Positions 18,015 through 26,091 of a stretch of 64,000 nucleotides of DNA are shown here, piece after piece. The translations under genes and the position numbers were made by a program. Position 1 is the stretch's first letter; each line of letters begins with the position of its first letter. Where the stretch lies: positions 40,502-104,501 of the forward strand of contig JAOTYE010000013.1 of the NCBI GenBank assembly GCA_029862045.1. Reading direction: 5' to 3'. The notes beneath the pieces were generated by a model. The model was not told where the DNA came from, did no database searches, and was given only the letters and a program-made list of their open reading frames with translations. The DNA comes from Gammaproteobacteria bacterium. Lineage in GTDB: Bacteria; Pseudomonadota; Gammaproteobacteria; Steroidobacterales; Woeseiaceae.

Positions 18015-18764
18015 CTATTCGCCTCCAGCCTTTTGCCGACCGGCGTCCAATGCTGCGGCCCACGGCGCAAGGTGTCTTTTCTCGCGGGGGTTATCAGCCT
18101 GGTTGCGGCCGGGACTAAAAAACACGCCGGGGGCATGAAGCAACTTCGAAAACGGGAAGATGATCATTAATGCCAACACCAATCCCAGGTGGATCAGCAA
18201 CACCGGGTCGGCGGGAATCGGTTGCCAGTCGAAATAGATCAGGCCCAGGACAAATACCTTTAATGAAATGATGTCCGTGTGCACCACGTACTTCATCATC
18301 AACCCGGTTGCGACGATCCCGATCAGCAGCAGCAACATGAGATGGTCGGATGGTCCGGAAATATAACGTATGCGTTCGACCGCGAAACGCCGCACCCAGA
18401 GTGCGGCCAGCCCGGCAAGCATCGCGAACCCGGCATACAGCCCATAAGGCTGGACCCACGTCACCCAAAACCAGACCGGCTCGGTGAAATAGCGCAGATG
18501 ACGCAGCACCACCAGCAACAATGCAGCGTGGAACATCCAGCCGAACAGCCAGGTCCATTTGTTGGCCTTGAACAGACTCTCGAAGAAGACGACCTCCTTC
18601 GCCATGCGCATGACCACGCCCGATCGTGTCACGGGGGCCGGCGTCGTCGGGATTTTCAATGGGGCAGGCGTTCTGGCATAGAGCCGGATTCTGTACAGCA
18701 GGCCAATAACGAGAACCGCCGTAGCGAAGTAAGCCAGTACTGCATAGATGGTGCCAAGTACCAA
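18015..18764 (-). CDS. dsrM: DsrM, membrane cytochrome b subunit
   Basis: A 249-residue NarI-like membrane protein with five or six hydrophobic segments and His residues within or at the edges of segments (WMFHAALLLVVLRH; GPSDHLMLLLL; LLIHLGLVLAL) that would ligate two haem b. It connects DsrK to the quinone pool. It starts with TTG at 18764 after an AGGTTAAG ribosome site. The C-terminal 35 residues are a charged cytoplasmic tail. Nothing suggests a fusion with DsrP; it is of normal DsrM length. Confidence 0.92.
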   Translation of the reverse strand: MVLGTIYAVLAYFATAVLVIGLLYRIRLYARTPAPLKIPTTPAPVTRSGVVMRMAKEVVFFESLFKANKWTWLFGWMFHAALLLVVLRHLRYFTEPVWFWVTWVQPYGLYAGFAMLAGLAALWVRRFAVERIRYISGPSDHLMLLLLIGIVATGLMMKYVVHTDIISLKVFVLGLIYFDWQPIPADPVLLIHLGLVLALMIIFPFSKLLHAPGVFFSPGRNQADNPREKRHLAPWAAALDAGRQKAGGE

Positions 18765-18779
18765 GTTCTTAACCTGTCA

Positions 18780-19112
18780 TTAAATGCAACCCGTCGGTTT
18801 AGGCAAACCGGCAATTTTGCAGGCCTGCTTGGCCGGTCCATAAGGAAACAACTCATAGAGATATTTGCTGTTCCCCTTATCCGCCCCCAGTGATTTTTTG
18901 ATCGCCTTGGTCAAAACCCGGACTGCCGGGGCGATCTGGTATTCCTCATAGTAATTCCGCAGGAAGTTCACAACCTCCCAGTGGTCATCGCCCATCTCGA
19001 TATCTTCTTCTGTTGCAATCTGGATCGCTAATTCCTGGCTCCAAAGGCTGATATCAGTGATATAGCCTTCCTCGTCAGTTTCGATAGTTGCACCGTCGCA
19101 TTCATAAGCCAT
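18780..19112 (-). CDS. dsrC: DsrC, sulfur carrier protein
   Basis: A 110-residue DsrC with both functional cysteines. Cys98 and the penultimate Cys109 are separated by ten residues (ACKIAGLPKPTGCI), the hallmark of true DsrC rather than TusE or RspA relatives. It receives persulfide sulfur from DsrE and presents it to DsrAB; the product may be processed by DsrMK or DsrL. A strong AGAGGTAAG site precedes the ATG. The 73-base gap from dsrH is longer than the other gaps and contains a TCACGTGA palindrome (19157-19164) and a short CAGTCAT/ATGACTG hairpin. Separate transcription or mRNA processing of dsrC is therefore possible, but that is inference. Confidence 0.95.
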   Translation of the reverse strand: MAYECDGATIETDEEGYITDISLWSQELAIQIATEEDIEMGDDHWEVVNFLRNYYEEYQIAPAVRVLTKAIKKSLGADKGNSKYLYELFPYGPAKQACKIAGLPKPTGCI

Positions 19113-19185
19113 GGCTTACCTCTTACTCGTATTTGAATCCAAATCGATCACCTGGATCACGTGACACCATCGTCAGTCATTGAGC

Positions 19186-19488
19186 TCATAGCCATGACTG
19201 CGTGGCATCATGTTCCGCTACCATGTCGACGAATCCTTCATAGTCGACAACATCAATGCCCTCGATCAAAGGCGCGTCACTCAAGCCCCGTGCCGCAACA
19301 TCAGGACCAAGAACATAAAAAGAAAAATCGCCCATCCGATCGATAATTTTTTCAGCGTGGGCGGCTTTCGCCAGCGCCGCATACACGCCGTCTTCGATCA
19401 GCAGGATCGAGCTTCCGGACTTTGCCAGGCGAAGGCAGCTATCCAGCGCATTTCTCTCGAACGGTGACTTGTTGATCAAATGCAGCAT
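19186..19488 (-). CDS. dsrH: DsrH, sulfurtransferase subunit (TusB-like)
   Basis: A 100-residue protein if started at ATG 19488; a TTG at 19497 overlapping the dsrF stop (TTGA) would add three residues. It is the TusB-like subunit of the DsrE2F2H2 hexamer that mobilises sulfur to DsrC. The conserved Cys is seen in NALDSCLRLAKSG (Cys18 from the ATG), and the LYVLGPDV-type core appears as SFYVLGPDVAARGL. The C-terminus ATQSWL resembles the family's TVQAWL. Order dsrE-F-H is standard. Confidence 0.9.
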   Translation of the reverse strand: MLHLINKSPFERNALDSCLRLAKSGSSILLIEDGVYAALAKAAHAEKIIDRMGDFSFYVLGPDVAARGLSDAPLIEGIDVVDYEGFVDMVAEHDATQSWL

Positions 19489-19493
19489 CGGAC

Positions 19494-19892
19494 TCAAGAA
19501 CTGATTACAACGTCTTGTTGCGCCATGACGTCACGCAAATCATCTGCGGCCAGGACCTCGACGGGGATCACCAGGTCGTCAGCCGTCAGACCGCGCGCAG
19601 CGAGCGATTCTTTTTCGACATAGATTTTCTCAACATCGTAATCATCAAGCGCCCCGTAGGTCTTCGAAAAATTCTTCATGCCGATGCCTGTCGTGTCCTG
19701 GTTTTTCTTCAACTGGCATACACCATCGTCCAGGAACACTACGCTGACGTCCTGATCGAATGCCGCGGCAACCAGAACGACTTCGAGACATTCGAGTGCG
19801 TAAATCGTGCCGTATGGCGCTCTGCGGTTGACGTACATGAATCGTTTGACAACCGTGAGGGCGTTCTCGTCGAGTTCATTCATTTCGCTCAT
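19494..19892 (-). CDS. dsrF: DsrF, sulfurtransferase subunit (TusC-like)
   Basis: A 132-residue TusC-like subunit of the DsrEFH complex. Core features are the RRAPYGTIYALECLEVVLVA segment (about residues 20-39) and a VSVVFLDDGVCQLKKNQDT segment. It has no essential Cys of its own, as expected; it supports DsrE and DsrH. It lies six bases downstream of the dsrE stop, and its own stop overlaps the possible TTG start of dsrH. Confidence 0.9.
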   Translation of the reverse strand: MSEMNELDENALTVVKRFMYVNRRAPYGTIYALECLEVVLVAAAFDQDVSVVFLDDGVCQLKKNQDTTGIGMKNFSKTYGALDDYDVEKIYVEKESLAARGLTADDLVIPVEVLAADDLRDVMAQQDVVISS

Positions 19893-19898
19893 ACCGTT

Positions 19899-20258
19899 TC
19901 AGTCGCCGAACACGATGAGCCGGTCAGCCTGAATGCCCGCTTCAACGAGTTGACCAAGCCCGGAAATCCGAAACCCGTCTTCAAGAACCTCATCCTTGAT
20001 GCCACGACGCAGCGCGGCGGCAACGCACACCACCAGATCGATGTCGTGTTCCTTGCCCAACTTCGCCCACAAGGAAACCAGGTTACGATCATCGGTCTGA
20101 GGCTCTGACAGCTTGTTGGAGTTGTACACTCCATCGTTGTAGAAGAACACGCGATAGATTTCATGCCCCTTGGCGAGCGCGGCCGCGGTAAAGCGATATG
20201 CACTATCCGAGGCCTGGTGCGTAAACGGGCCTTCGTTAATCAGGATTCCGAACTTCAT
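19899..20258 (-). CDS. dsrE: DsrE, sulfurtransferase subunit (TusD-like)
   Basis: A 119-residue TusD-like protein, the persulfide-carrying subunit of DsrEFH. The active-site Cys falls at residue 78 (DIDLVVCVAAALRRG), the same number as in characterised DsrE. Its ATG overlaps the dsrB stop by one base (TAATG), so translation is coupled to dsrB. It donates sulfur to DsrC in the cytoplasm. Confidence 0.93.
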   Translation of the reverse strand: MKFGILINEGPFTHQASDSAYRFTAAALAKGHEIYRVFFYNDGVYNSNKLSEPQTDDRNLVSLWAKLGKEHDIDLVVCVAAALRRGIKDEVLEDGFRISGLGQLVEAGIQADRLIVFGD

Positions 20259-21337
20259 TAGAAATGCATATGGGTCGATGCGTTCAGGCTACTGCGCGCA
20301 CCGCGCCAATCGTCAATGTGGTGCCTGGTGAAGGCCAGCCCGGTCATCTCGAAAAAGCGCGGCCAGCCGATTCGATCAATCCACTCACCCACGCGCTCCC
20401 AGGCGTGCGCATCCTCCTTGTAAGCATAAAGAATCGTCTTAACGATCTCTGCCACTTCGGGCCAACGCGGCGGGTTGTTCGGCAGTCCTGCGGCAACCAG
20501 CTTGTGAAAGGTCGGCTTCGAGCGCGCATTGGAATGTTTACCACCGACCCAGATCGCCAGCTTGGTTGAATCCGGCCCGTTAATCTGCATCGGCGGGCAG
20601 GGTGGGTAACATGCACCGCAGCAAATGCATTTTTTCTCGTCGACCTCGAGGGACGGCTTGCCATTGACCATCGCCGGGCGGATCGCCGCCACCGGGCAGC
20701 GTGCCACGACCGCCGGGCGCTCGCAGACATTGGCAACAAGATCGTGGTTGATCTTGGGTGGTTTCGTGTACTGCACGTTGATTGCAATATCGCCCTGGCC
20801 ACCGCAATTGATCTGGCAGCACGAGGTTGTGATGCGTACCCGGTTTGGCATTTCTTCGTGCGTGAATTCGTGGTGCAATTCATCCATCAACGCTTTGACG
20901 ACACCAGATGCATCAGTGCCGGGGATGTCACAGTGCAGCCACCCCTGGGTATGGGAAATCATCGATATTGAGTTACCGGTGCCTCCGACCGGATAGCCCG
21001 CCCCGTTCAGTCGTTCGATTAGTGGTCCCGTCTTGTCCTGGGAAGTCACCATGAACTCTGCATTGCTGCGGGTTGTAAAGCGCAAGTGGCCATCGGCGAA
21101 TTCATCCGCAATGTCACACAGTTCGCGGATCGTATGCACATCCATCTGGCGCTGTGTCCCGGCACGCACGGTCCATACTTCATCACCGCTCTTGGCGACA
21201 TGGTGCAAGACACCCGGGCGTAGCCGATCGTGCCAGCTCCATTGCCCATAGTTTTTCTTCAGCAGCGGGTGCATTTGCGGGAACGGATCCATGACCCCGG
21301 ATTCGTCCGCTCTACGAGGTTTTTCCGCCCCTTTCAT
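20258..21337 (-). CDS. dsrB: DsrB, dissimilatory sulfite reductase beta subunit
   Basis: A 359-residue beta subunit of the siroheme sulfite reductase, here inferred to run in reverse (sulfide-level sulfur to sulfite). The siroheme-[4Fe-4S] ligands appear in ITTSCCQINCGG and NVCERPAVVARCPVAAI. The inserted ferredoxin domain shows CICCGACYPPCPP (about residue 233). The start at 21337 follows GAGGAG by seven bases. It is 72 bases downstream of dsrA and coupled to dsrE. The C-terminus ends with a basic helix and HMHF. Confidence 0.96.
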   Translation of the reverse strand: MKGAEKPRRADESGVMDPFPQMHPLLKKNYGQWSWHDRLRPGVLHHVAKSGDEVWTVRAGTQRQMDVHTIRELCDIADEFADGHLRFTTRSNAEFMVTSQDKTGPLIERLNGAGYPVGGTGNSISMISHTQGWLHCDIPGTDASGVVKALMDELHHEFTHEEMPNRVRITTSCCQINCGGQGDIAINVQYTKPPKINHDLVANVCERPAVVARCPVAAIRPAMVNGKPSLEVDEKKCICCGACYPPCPPMQINGPDSTKLAIWVGGKHSNARSKPTFHKLVAAGLPNNPPRWPEVAEIVKTILYAYKEDAHAWERVGEWIDRIGWPRFFEMTGLAFTRHHIDDWRGARSSLNASTHMHF

Positions 21338-21409
21338 CGATCGCTCCTCATGTTCGCTTCTCTCTGCCGATTGTGTATTTGCATACCTTGCTACAGATAC
21401 CCCGATGGC

Positions 21410-22660
21410 CTACTCGACCGCAGCGCTTTTCCGTTCAAACCATTTTTGCGCTTCCTCGTCCCAGTCGTCGGTTCGCACATATGAACTGGTGCGCGGATGA
21501 CTGACCATGTTGGGATCAACATCGACACCGATCCCTGCAAGGAAATTGGCAAGACCGATGCGATCGATGGTTTCACCGATACGCTCGTGTTCGAGCGCAT
21601 TCTCGGCAAAGAAATCGATAACCGTTTCCGCCAGTTCATAAAACCGGTCGAAATCCTCGTCGGTCTCAAGCGGCATGAACGGAATGATGACTGTGCCCAT
21701 CTGGTCACCGATTTTCAGTGCGCGCTTGCCGCCAATCAGGATGGTGGCACCGCGCTCCTTGCCAGGTGACAACGCTTTGGTCATGACGTTGATGCAATGC
21801 ATGCAGCGCACGCAGCTGCTGTTGTCGATATCCAGGGTGTCGTCGTCGTTCAGGCTGAGCGCGCGTGTCGGGCAGTTAGCGACCACCGTATCGATCATCT
21901 GCTTGCGGCCTACCCTGGCCACGTGTTCTTTGACCTTCTCCTGGTCGGCCTGGATATTATCGCGCCAGATGCCTATGACCGCGAAATCCGCACGATGGAT
22001 GGCGTTTACGCAGTCGTTCGGGCAGCCAGAGAACTTGAATTTGAACTTGTACGGCAATGCCGGGCGGTGCATTTCGTCGAGCAGGCCGTTAATGATCATT
22101 CGATGCGCACGCACCTCGTCATAACACGACTGCTCACAGCGGGCATGGCCGACGCAGCTCATGGCCGTCCTCAAAGCAGGCCCGGCGCCACCCATGTCCA
22201 TGCCGATTTTATTCAGATCATCGAATGCCTTTTGCACATTATCGGTGCTGCACCCCTGGAACATGATGTCCCCGGACTGGCCGTGGAGTGCAATCAGGCC
22301 TGAGCCGTGTTTCTCCCAGATGTCGCACATATTGCGCAACAGCTCAGTTGAATAATGCAATCCGGCCGGGGGTTGCACACGCAGCGTGTGAAACTCTGAC
22401 GAGTCGGGATAGTCCTCGGCGACCTCGGAGAACCTCGGGATAACGCCGCCACCATAGCCAAAGACGCTGACGGTGCCGCCTTTCCAGTAGCCCATGCGGG
22501 TTTCGTAGGAGTGCTCGAGCTGACCCAGAAGGTCTTTCATCATATTGGCGTACGGCTTGTCATTGTCGCTCGCCAATTGTTTGAGGCCTGAAACGAAACT
22601 CGGCCAGGGCCCGTGTTCGAGTTCATCCAGCAACGGTGTGTCGTGCGGTCTCTTCGACAT
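21410..22660 (-). CDS. dsrA: DsrA, dissimilatory sulfite reductase alpha subunit
   Basis: A 416-residue alpha subunit. The ATG at 22660 is chosen because it follows GGGGA by six bases and gives the family N-terminus (LLDELEHGPWPSFVSGLKQL); an upstream in-frame ATG at 22708 lacks support. Siroheme-cluster cysteines are CVGHARC (C-x5-C) and CPNDC (C-x3-C), and the ferredoxin domain shows CVRCMHC. With DsrB it forms the alpha2beta2 core enzyme in the cytoplasm. It is the first gene of the eleven-gene minus-strand dsr operon; the promoter must lie in 22661-22860. Confidence 0.96.
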   Translation of the reverse strand: MSKRPHDTPLLDELEHGPWPSFVSGLKQLASDNDKPYANMMKDLLGQLEHSYETRMGYWKGGTVSVFGYGGGVIPRFSEVAEDYPDSSEFHTLRVQPPAGLHYSTELLRNMCDIWEKHGSGLIALHGQSGDIMFQGCSTDNVQKAFDDLNKIGMDMGGAGPALRTAMSCVGHARCEQSCYDEVRAHRMIINGLLDEMHRPALPYKFKFKFSGCPNDCVNAIHRADFAVIGIWRDNIQADQEKVKEHVARVGRKQMIDTVVANCPTRALSLNDDDTLDIDNSSCVRCMHCINVMTKALSPGKERGATILIGGKRALKIGDQMGTVIIPFMPLETDEDFDRFYELAETVIDFFAENALEHERIGETIDRIGLANFLAGIGVDVDPNMVSHPRTSSYVRTDDWDEEAQKWFERKSAAVE

Positions 22661-22763
22661 AGAAATCCCCGGCTGTCGTGCGTTGCAGCATTGTACCGAC
22701 CGGTGCAATTCTCAAGTAATTGCAGAAAACACCTAGTTGGCACCTCGAAACTTCCTGTGTGAG

Positions 22764-22777
22764 TATATTATAATATA
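22764..22777. promoter_or_regulatory. Palindromic A/T block with overlapping divergent -10 elements
   Basis: TATATTATAATATA is a perfect 14-base palindrome in the gap between dsrA and the divergent dioxygenase gene. It contains TATAAT on the plus strand (22769-22774) and TATAAT on the minus strand (22772-22767). An AGGAATTTCCT near-palindrome follows at 22784-22794. No convincing -35 box was found for either direction, which would suit activator-dependent promoters. Function is inferred. Confidence 0.55.
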
Positions 22778-22860
22778 TTAATAAGGAATTTCCTGCCTCT
22801 GTTTCAGCGTAATGTTTCAATCACCATGAACCCCTATTCGACGGTGTCCGGCTCACAGTA

Positions 22861-23721
22861 ATGTTTCTCTCCAGTGCAACGGATTATCGCGAATGGCGAG
22901 CCGCCAAATTGGCCAATTACCCCTTGCATGCGGATGAGCTGATGGTACAGATCGGTGGGTTCATCGGGCTGGATGACAACTCGGTGGCAGCCATCCGTTC
23001 GAGTTGCAAGCGGGCAAATATGGCGATCTATTCCTGCCGTGACACCGTTGTCGACCGCGCAGCGATCCTCGCGTTCGCCGCACATTTCGGCCTGCGCCGA
23101 ATCGACCATCACCTGTGTGCGAATGACGACGGCGTTGCCGAGCTGACCGTCGCATCTGAGGGTGCTCGAAGTGACTATGTACCGTATTCCGACCGTAGCC
23201 TCAGCTGGCACACCGATGGCTACTACAATGAGGAGTCGAGCCGGGTGCGCGCTGTCATTCTCCACTGCGTGCAGGACGCGACAACAGGTGGAGAAACTGC
23301 CGCGCTTGACCCCGAGATCGTCTACATCAGATTGCGTGACGCAAACCCCGCGTTTATCACAGCCCTTGAGCATCCTGAGTGCATGACGATCCCGGCCAAC
23401 GTCGGTAATCGGGGCGAGCTCCGGCCCGCAATCTGCGGACCGGTATTCTCGTATGACGCCTCCGACGGAGCACTGCATATGCGCTATAGCGCCCGCAAAA
23501 AAAACATTCGCTGGCGTGATGACCCGACCACCACAGCCGCTCGCGAATTCTTGTCAGAGCTTCTTGTCGACGAGAGCGGTCCTGTTCTGCGTTTCTGCCT
23601 GCAACCGGGGCAAGGACTTATTTCCAATAATGTGCTGCATAACAGGACTGCTTTCGAAGATGGGCCGTCTCGAAAACGTTTACTGTATCGCGCCCGCTTT
23701 TTCGATCGCATAAACTCCTGA
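22861..23721 (+). CDS. TauD/TfdA-family Fe(II)/2-oxoglutarate dioxygenase-like protein
   Basis: A 286-residue protein of the clavaminate synthase/TauD superfamily. The iron-binding facial triad is visible as H-x-D in SWHTDGYYNEE (about residue 118) and a distal His in NNVLHNRTAFEDG (about residue 260), followed by the Arg-rich 2-oxoglutarate-binding end (SRKRLLYRARF). The family hydroxylates small substrates, in TauD releasing sulfite from taurine. Here it heads a plus-strand operon with cysG and is divergent from dsrA, so a role linked to sulfur metabolism is likely. No taurine transporter is nearby, so taurine use is not implied. Confidence 0.8.
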   Translation: MFLSSATDYREWRAAKLANYPLHADELMVQIGGFIGLDDNSVAAIRSSCKRANMAIYSCRDTVVDRAAILAFAAHFGLRRIDHHLCANDDGVAELTVASEGARSDYVPYSDRSLSWHTDGYYNEESSRVRAVILHCVQDATTGGETAALDPEIVYIRLRDANPAFITALEHPECMTIPANVGNRGELRPAICGPVFSYDASDGALHMRYSARKKNIRWRDDPTTTAAREFLSELLVDESGPVLRFCLQPGQGLISNNVLHNRTAFEDGPSRKRLLYRARFFDRINS

Positions 23722-23760
23722 TTCGCAGTTTTTATCGACATCAGGCGGTGAGCTAATACG

Positions 23761-23988
23761 ATGGAAACCATCCAGATCTTGATCAGCGACATCATCATCC
23801 AGCACCCTGAAATCAATTCGTTCGATGAGTTGCTGGCCGCGGTGCGTCACATCACCTCTGACGACGTGCTTTTTCTCGAATTTGACGTCAAGCCTGACTA
23901 CCGCGACACACCGCGCGACTGGCAGTGGCAACTCGAAGGAGCTTTCGTCGGAGGCCAGCAAGGCTCTTTAAGATCGCCGCAAACATGA
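23761..23988 (+). CDS. Small protein of the dsr-cysG locus, function unknown
   Basis: A 75-residue acidic protein (METIQILISDIIIQHPEINS at the N-terminus, then a charged middle with DDVLFLEFDVKPDYRD). A GGTGAG ribosome site precedes it, and it ends ten bases before the cysG start, so it is co-transcribed with cysG. It has no Cys, membrane segment or known motif. Position suggests a helper for siroheme synthesis or sulfur relay, which is inference only. Confidence 0.65.
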   Translation: METIQILISDIIIQHPEINSFDELLAAVRHITSDDVLFLEFDVKPDYRDTPRDWQWQLEGAFVGGQQGSLRSPQT

Positions 23989-23997
23989 GATATTGAT

Positions 23998-25407
23998 TTG
24001 GACCATCTACCCGTTTTCGTCAATGTAAAGGGACGTCGCGCTTTGGTTGTCGGTGGCGGCACGGTGGCCGCACGCAAAGCAGATCTTCTTGTGCGTGCCG
24101 GTTGCGACTTCACTGTGGTTGCCCCGACGCTGAATGATTGCATGGCCCGTCTGGTGCAGGAACACCAGATCAAACACAAGACCGGCGATCTGAGCGCAGA
24201 TGACCTCAACGGTTGCGTGCTCGCCTTCGGGGCTTCTGCGGACAGCGCGACTAACCGGAAACTGCACGACCTGGGCACCGCGGCGGGAATACCGGTCAAC
24301 ATCAGCGACGACCCGGAACTCTGCGACTTCATCATGCCGGCAGTGGTTGACCGCTCGCCGCTTCTGATAGCGATCGCGAGCGGCGGCACCGCCCCATTGT
24401 TGACGCGCATGCTCAAAGCCCGCTTCGAGACGACCGTTCCGGCGGCATACGGTCGCCTGGCCGAGTTTGCCGGCAGCTATCGCCAGCGGGTCAAGGATTC
24501 CATTCCCAACATGACCCGGCGACGACGTTTCTGGGAAACGATGATCGCCGGACCGATCGCCGAGCACCTGTTTTCCGCCCGGGAAGATTTGGCAGCGGAC
24601 CTGATGGACAGCCTGCTTGAAGAAGCCGCAATTGACGGCGGTCAGACGCCGCGGGGTGAGGTGTACCTGGTGGGCACCGGGCCGGGCGATCCGGATTTAC
24701 TGACGTTCAGGGCGCTGCGCCTGATGCAGCAAGCTGATGTGGTGTTGTACGACCGGCTCATTGGCGACGGCATTCTCAATCTCGTGCGCCGGGATGCCGA
24801 ACGCATCTACGTCGGAAAAATGCCGAAGGAACACACCATACCCCAGGAAGAAATCAGCAATATGCTGATTCGCCTGGCGCAGGAAGGAAAACGCGTGCTG
24901 CGCCTGAAAGGAGGCGATCCGTTCGTGTTCGGGCGTGGCGGAGAGGAAATCGAAACCCTGGCGGAAAACGGCGTTGCATTTCAGGTGATACCGGGTGTTA
25001 CCGCGGCCAATGGCTGCGCGGCCTACGCGGGCATACCGCTCACCCACCGTGACCATGCCCAGGGATGCATCGTCGTCACCGGGCATGAAAAAGATGGCGA
25101 GCTGCACCTCAACTGGAACAGTCTGATCCAGCCCCACCAGACTGTTGTTATCTATATGGGACTTACGTCCCTCGCTACGATAACCCGGGGGTTCCTGGAC
25201 CACGGGGCGGACCCCGCAACGCCGGCAGCTGTTATCGAAAACGGAACTCGCACAGGCCAGCGTGTGATCACCGGGACCCTGGATACCCTGCCCGACAAAT
25301 CCGCCGCTGCCAAAATCGAGAGTCCCGCCCTGATCATTGTCGGCAGTGTCGTGACTCTGCAGGACAAACTTTCCTGGTTTTCCGACACGGGTGCTCCTGC
25401 AGAATAA
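23998..25407 (+). CDS. cysG: CysG, siroheme synthase (multifunctional)
   Basis: A 469-residue enzyme that makes siroheme from uroporphyrinogen III. Residues 1-215 are the precorrin-2 dehydrogenase/sirohydrochlorin ferrochelatase half, with the NAD site RRALVVGGGTVAARKADLLV. Residues 217-465 are the uroporphyrinogen III methyltransferase half, with GTGPGDPDLLTFRALRLMQQ, VVLYDRLI and LRLKGGDPFVFGRGGEE. The start is TTG at 23998, since MDHLPVF matches the N-terminus of known CysG and the ATG just upstream runs into a stop. It supplies the DsrAB cofactor, which DsrN then amidates. Confidence 0.95.
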   Translation: MDHLPVFVNVKGRRALVVGGGTVAARKADLLVRAGCDFTVVAPTLNDCMARLVQEHQIKHKTGDLSADDLNGCVLAFGASADSATNRKLHDLGTAAGIPVNISDDPELCDFIMPAVVDRSPLLIAIASGGTAPLLTRMLKARFETTVPAAYGRLAEFAGSYRQRVKDSIPNMTRRRRFWETMIAGPIAEHLFSAREDLAADLMDSLLEEAAIDGGQTPRGEVYLVGTGPGDPDLLTFRALRLMQQADVVLYDRLIGDGILNLVRRDAERIYVGKMPKEHTIPQEEISNMLIRLAQEGKRVLRLKGGDPFVFGRGGEEIETLAENGVAFQVIPGVTAANGCAAYAGIPLTHRDHAQGCIVVTGHEKDGELHLNWNSLIQPHQTVVIYMGLTSLATITRGFLDHGADPATPAAVIENGTRTGQRVITGTLDTLPDKSAAAKIESPALIIVGSVVTLQDKLSWFSDTGAPAE

Positions 25408-25439
25408 TGTTTACGGCGTACTAGTCTGGAGTACGAGTT

Positions 25440-26069
25440 ATGAGTGACGCACTGAACTACCTGATCAAAGCCCGCCCGGAGGCGATGCAGGCCTATTTCA
25501 CTTTCCTGAAAGAGAGCGGCAAACACCTCGACCCTAAAACCCGCTCGTTGATATCCGTGATCACCAAGATAGACAGCCAGACGGAACGCGGCTTGCGGCA
25601 GTATCTGCCGCGAGCTTTGCGTGACGGCGCCACGCCACACGAAATACTGGACGCCATCCTCATGGCATTTCCAACGCTGGGTCTGGCCAAAATCGTCTGG
25701 GCAATGGACATTCTCCTGGACATGGACATCCCCGAGTTTCGTGCCGAATTGCTGGGTGCCGAAGTTGAATGGCACGACCTGATCGATTGGGCGGAAGTTC
25801 GGGACGGCGAGATCACCTATGTGGAAGATTGCGACGGAAGAAGTATTTTTATCTATCGTTGCGGCGACGACTGCCGCGTATACGACAGTCGCTGCCCACA
25901 TCAGGTGACTGACATCCCGCATCTGGCGTTATCAGGAATGCGCCTGACCTGTCCGAAACACGAGTGGGCCTTTGACGTTTCAACTGGCGAATGTGTGGAC
26001 AAAGGCACCCGGCCGCTGCGGCAGTTCGACAGCAGGCTCCTGGCGGGCCGCCTGCAAGCCCGCTGGTGA
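25440..26069 (+). CDS. Carboxymuconolactone decarboxylase-like domain fused to a Rieske [2Fe-2S] domain
   Basis: A 209-residue two-domain protein. Residues about 10-95 look like the AhpD/carboxymuconolactone decarboxylase fold (KTRSLISVITKI, then LRDGATPHEILDAILMAFPT). They lack the C-x-x-C of AhpD, so peroxidase activity is unlikely. Residues about 105-205 are a Rieske ferredoxin with ligands C-P-H (SRCPHQVTD) and C-x-x-H (CPKHEW). It is the last gene of the dioxygenase-cysG operon and ends 22 bases from the convergent qmoC. It may be an electron carrier for the locus, perhaps for the TauD-like enzyme; this is inferred from position. Confidence 0.75.
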   Translation: MSDALNYLIKARPEAMQAYFTFLKESGKHLDPKTRSLISVITKIDSQTERGLRQYLPRALRDGATPHEILDAILMAFPTLGLAKIVWAMDILLDMDIPEFRAELLGAEVEWHDLIDWAEVRDGEITYVEDCDGRSIFIYRCGDDCRVYDSRCPHQVTDIPHLALSGMRLTCPKHEWAFDVSTGECVDKGTRPLRQFDSRLLAGRLQARW

Positions 26070-26091
26070 CACTGTCACACTTTAGATAAGG

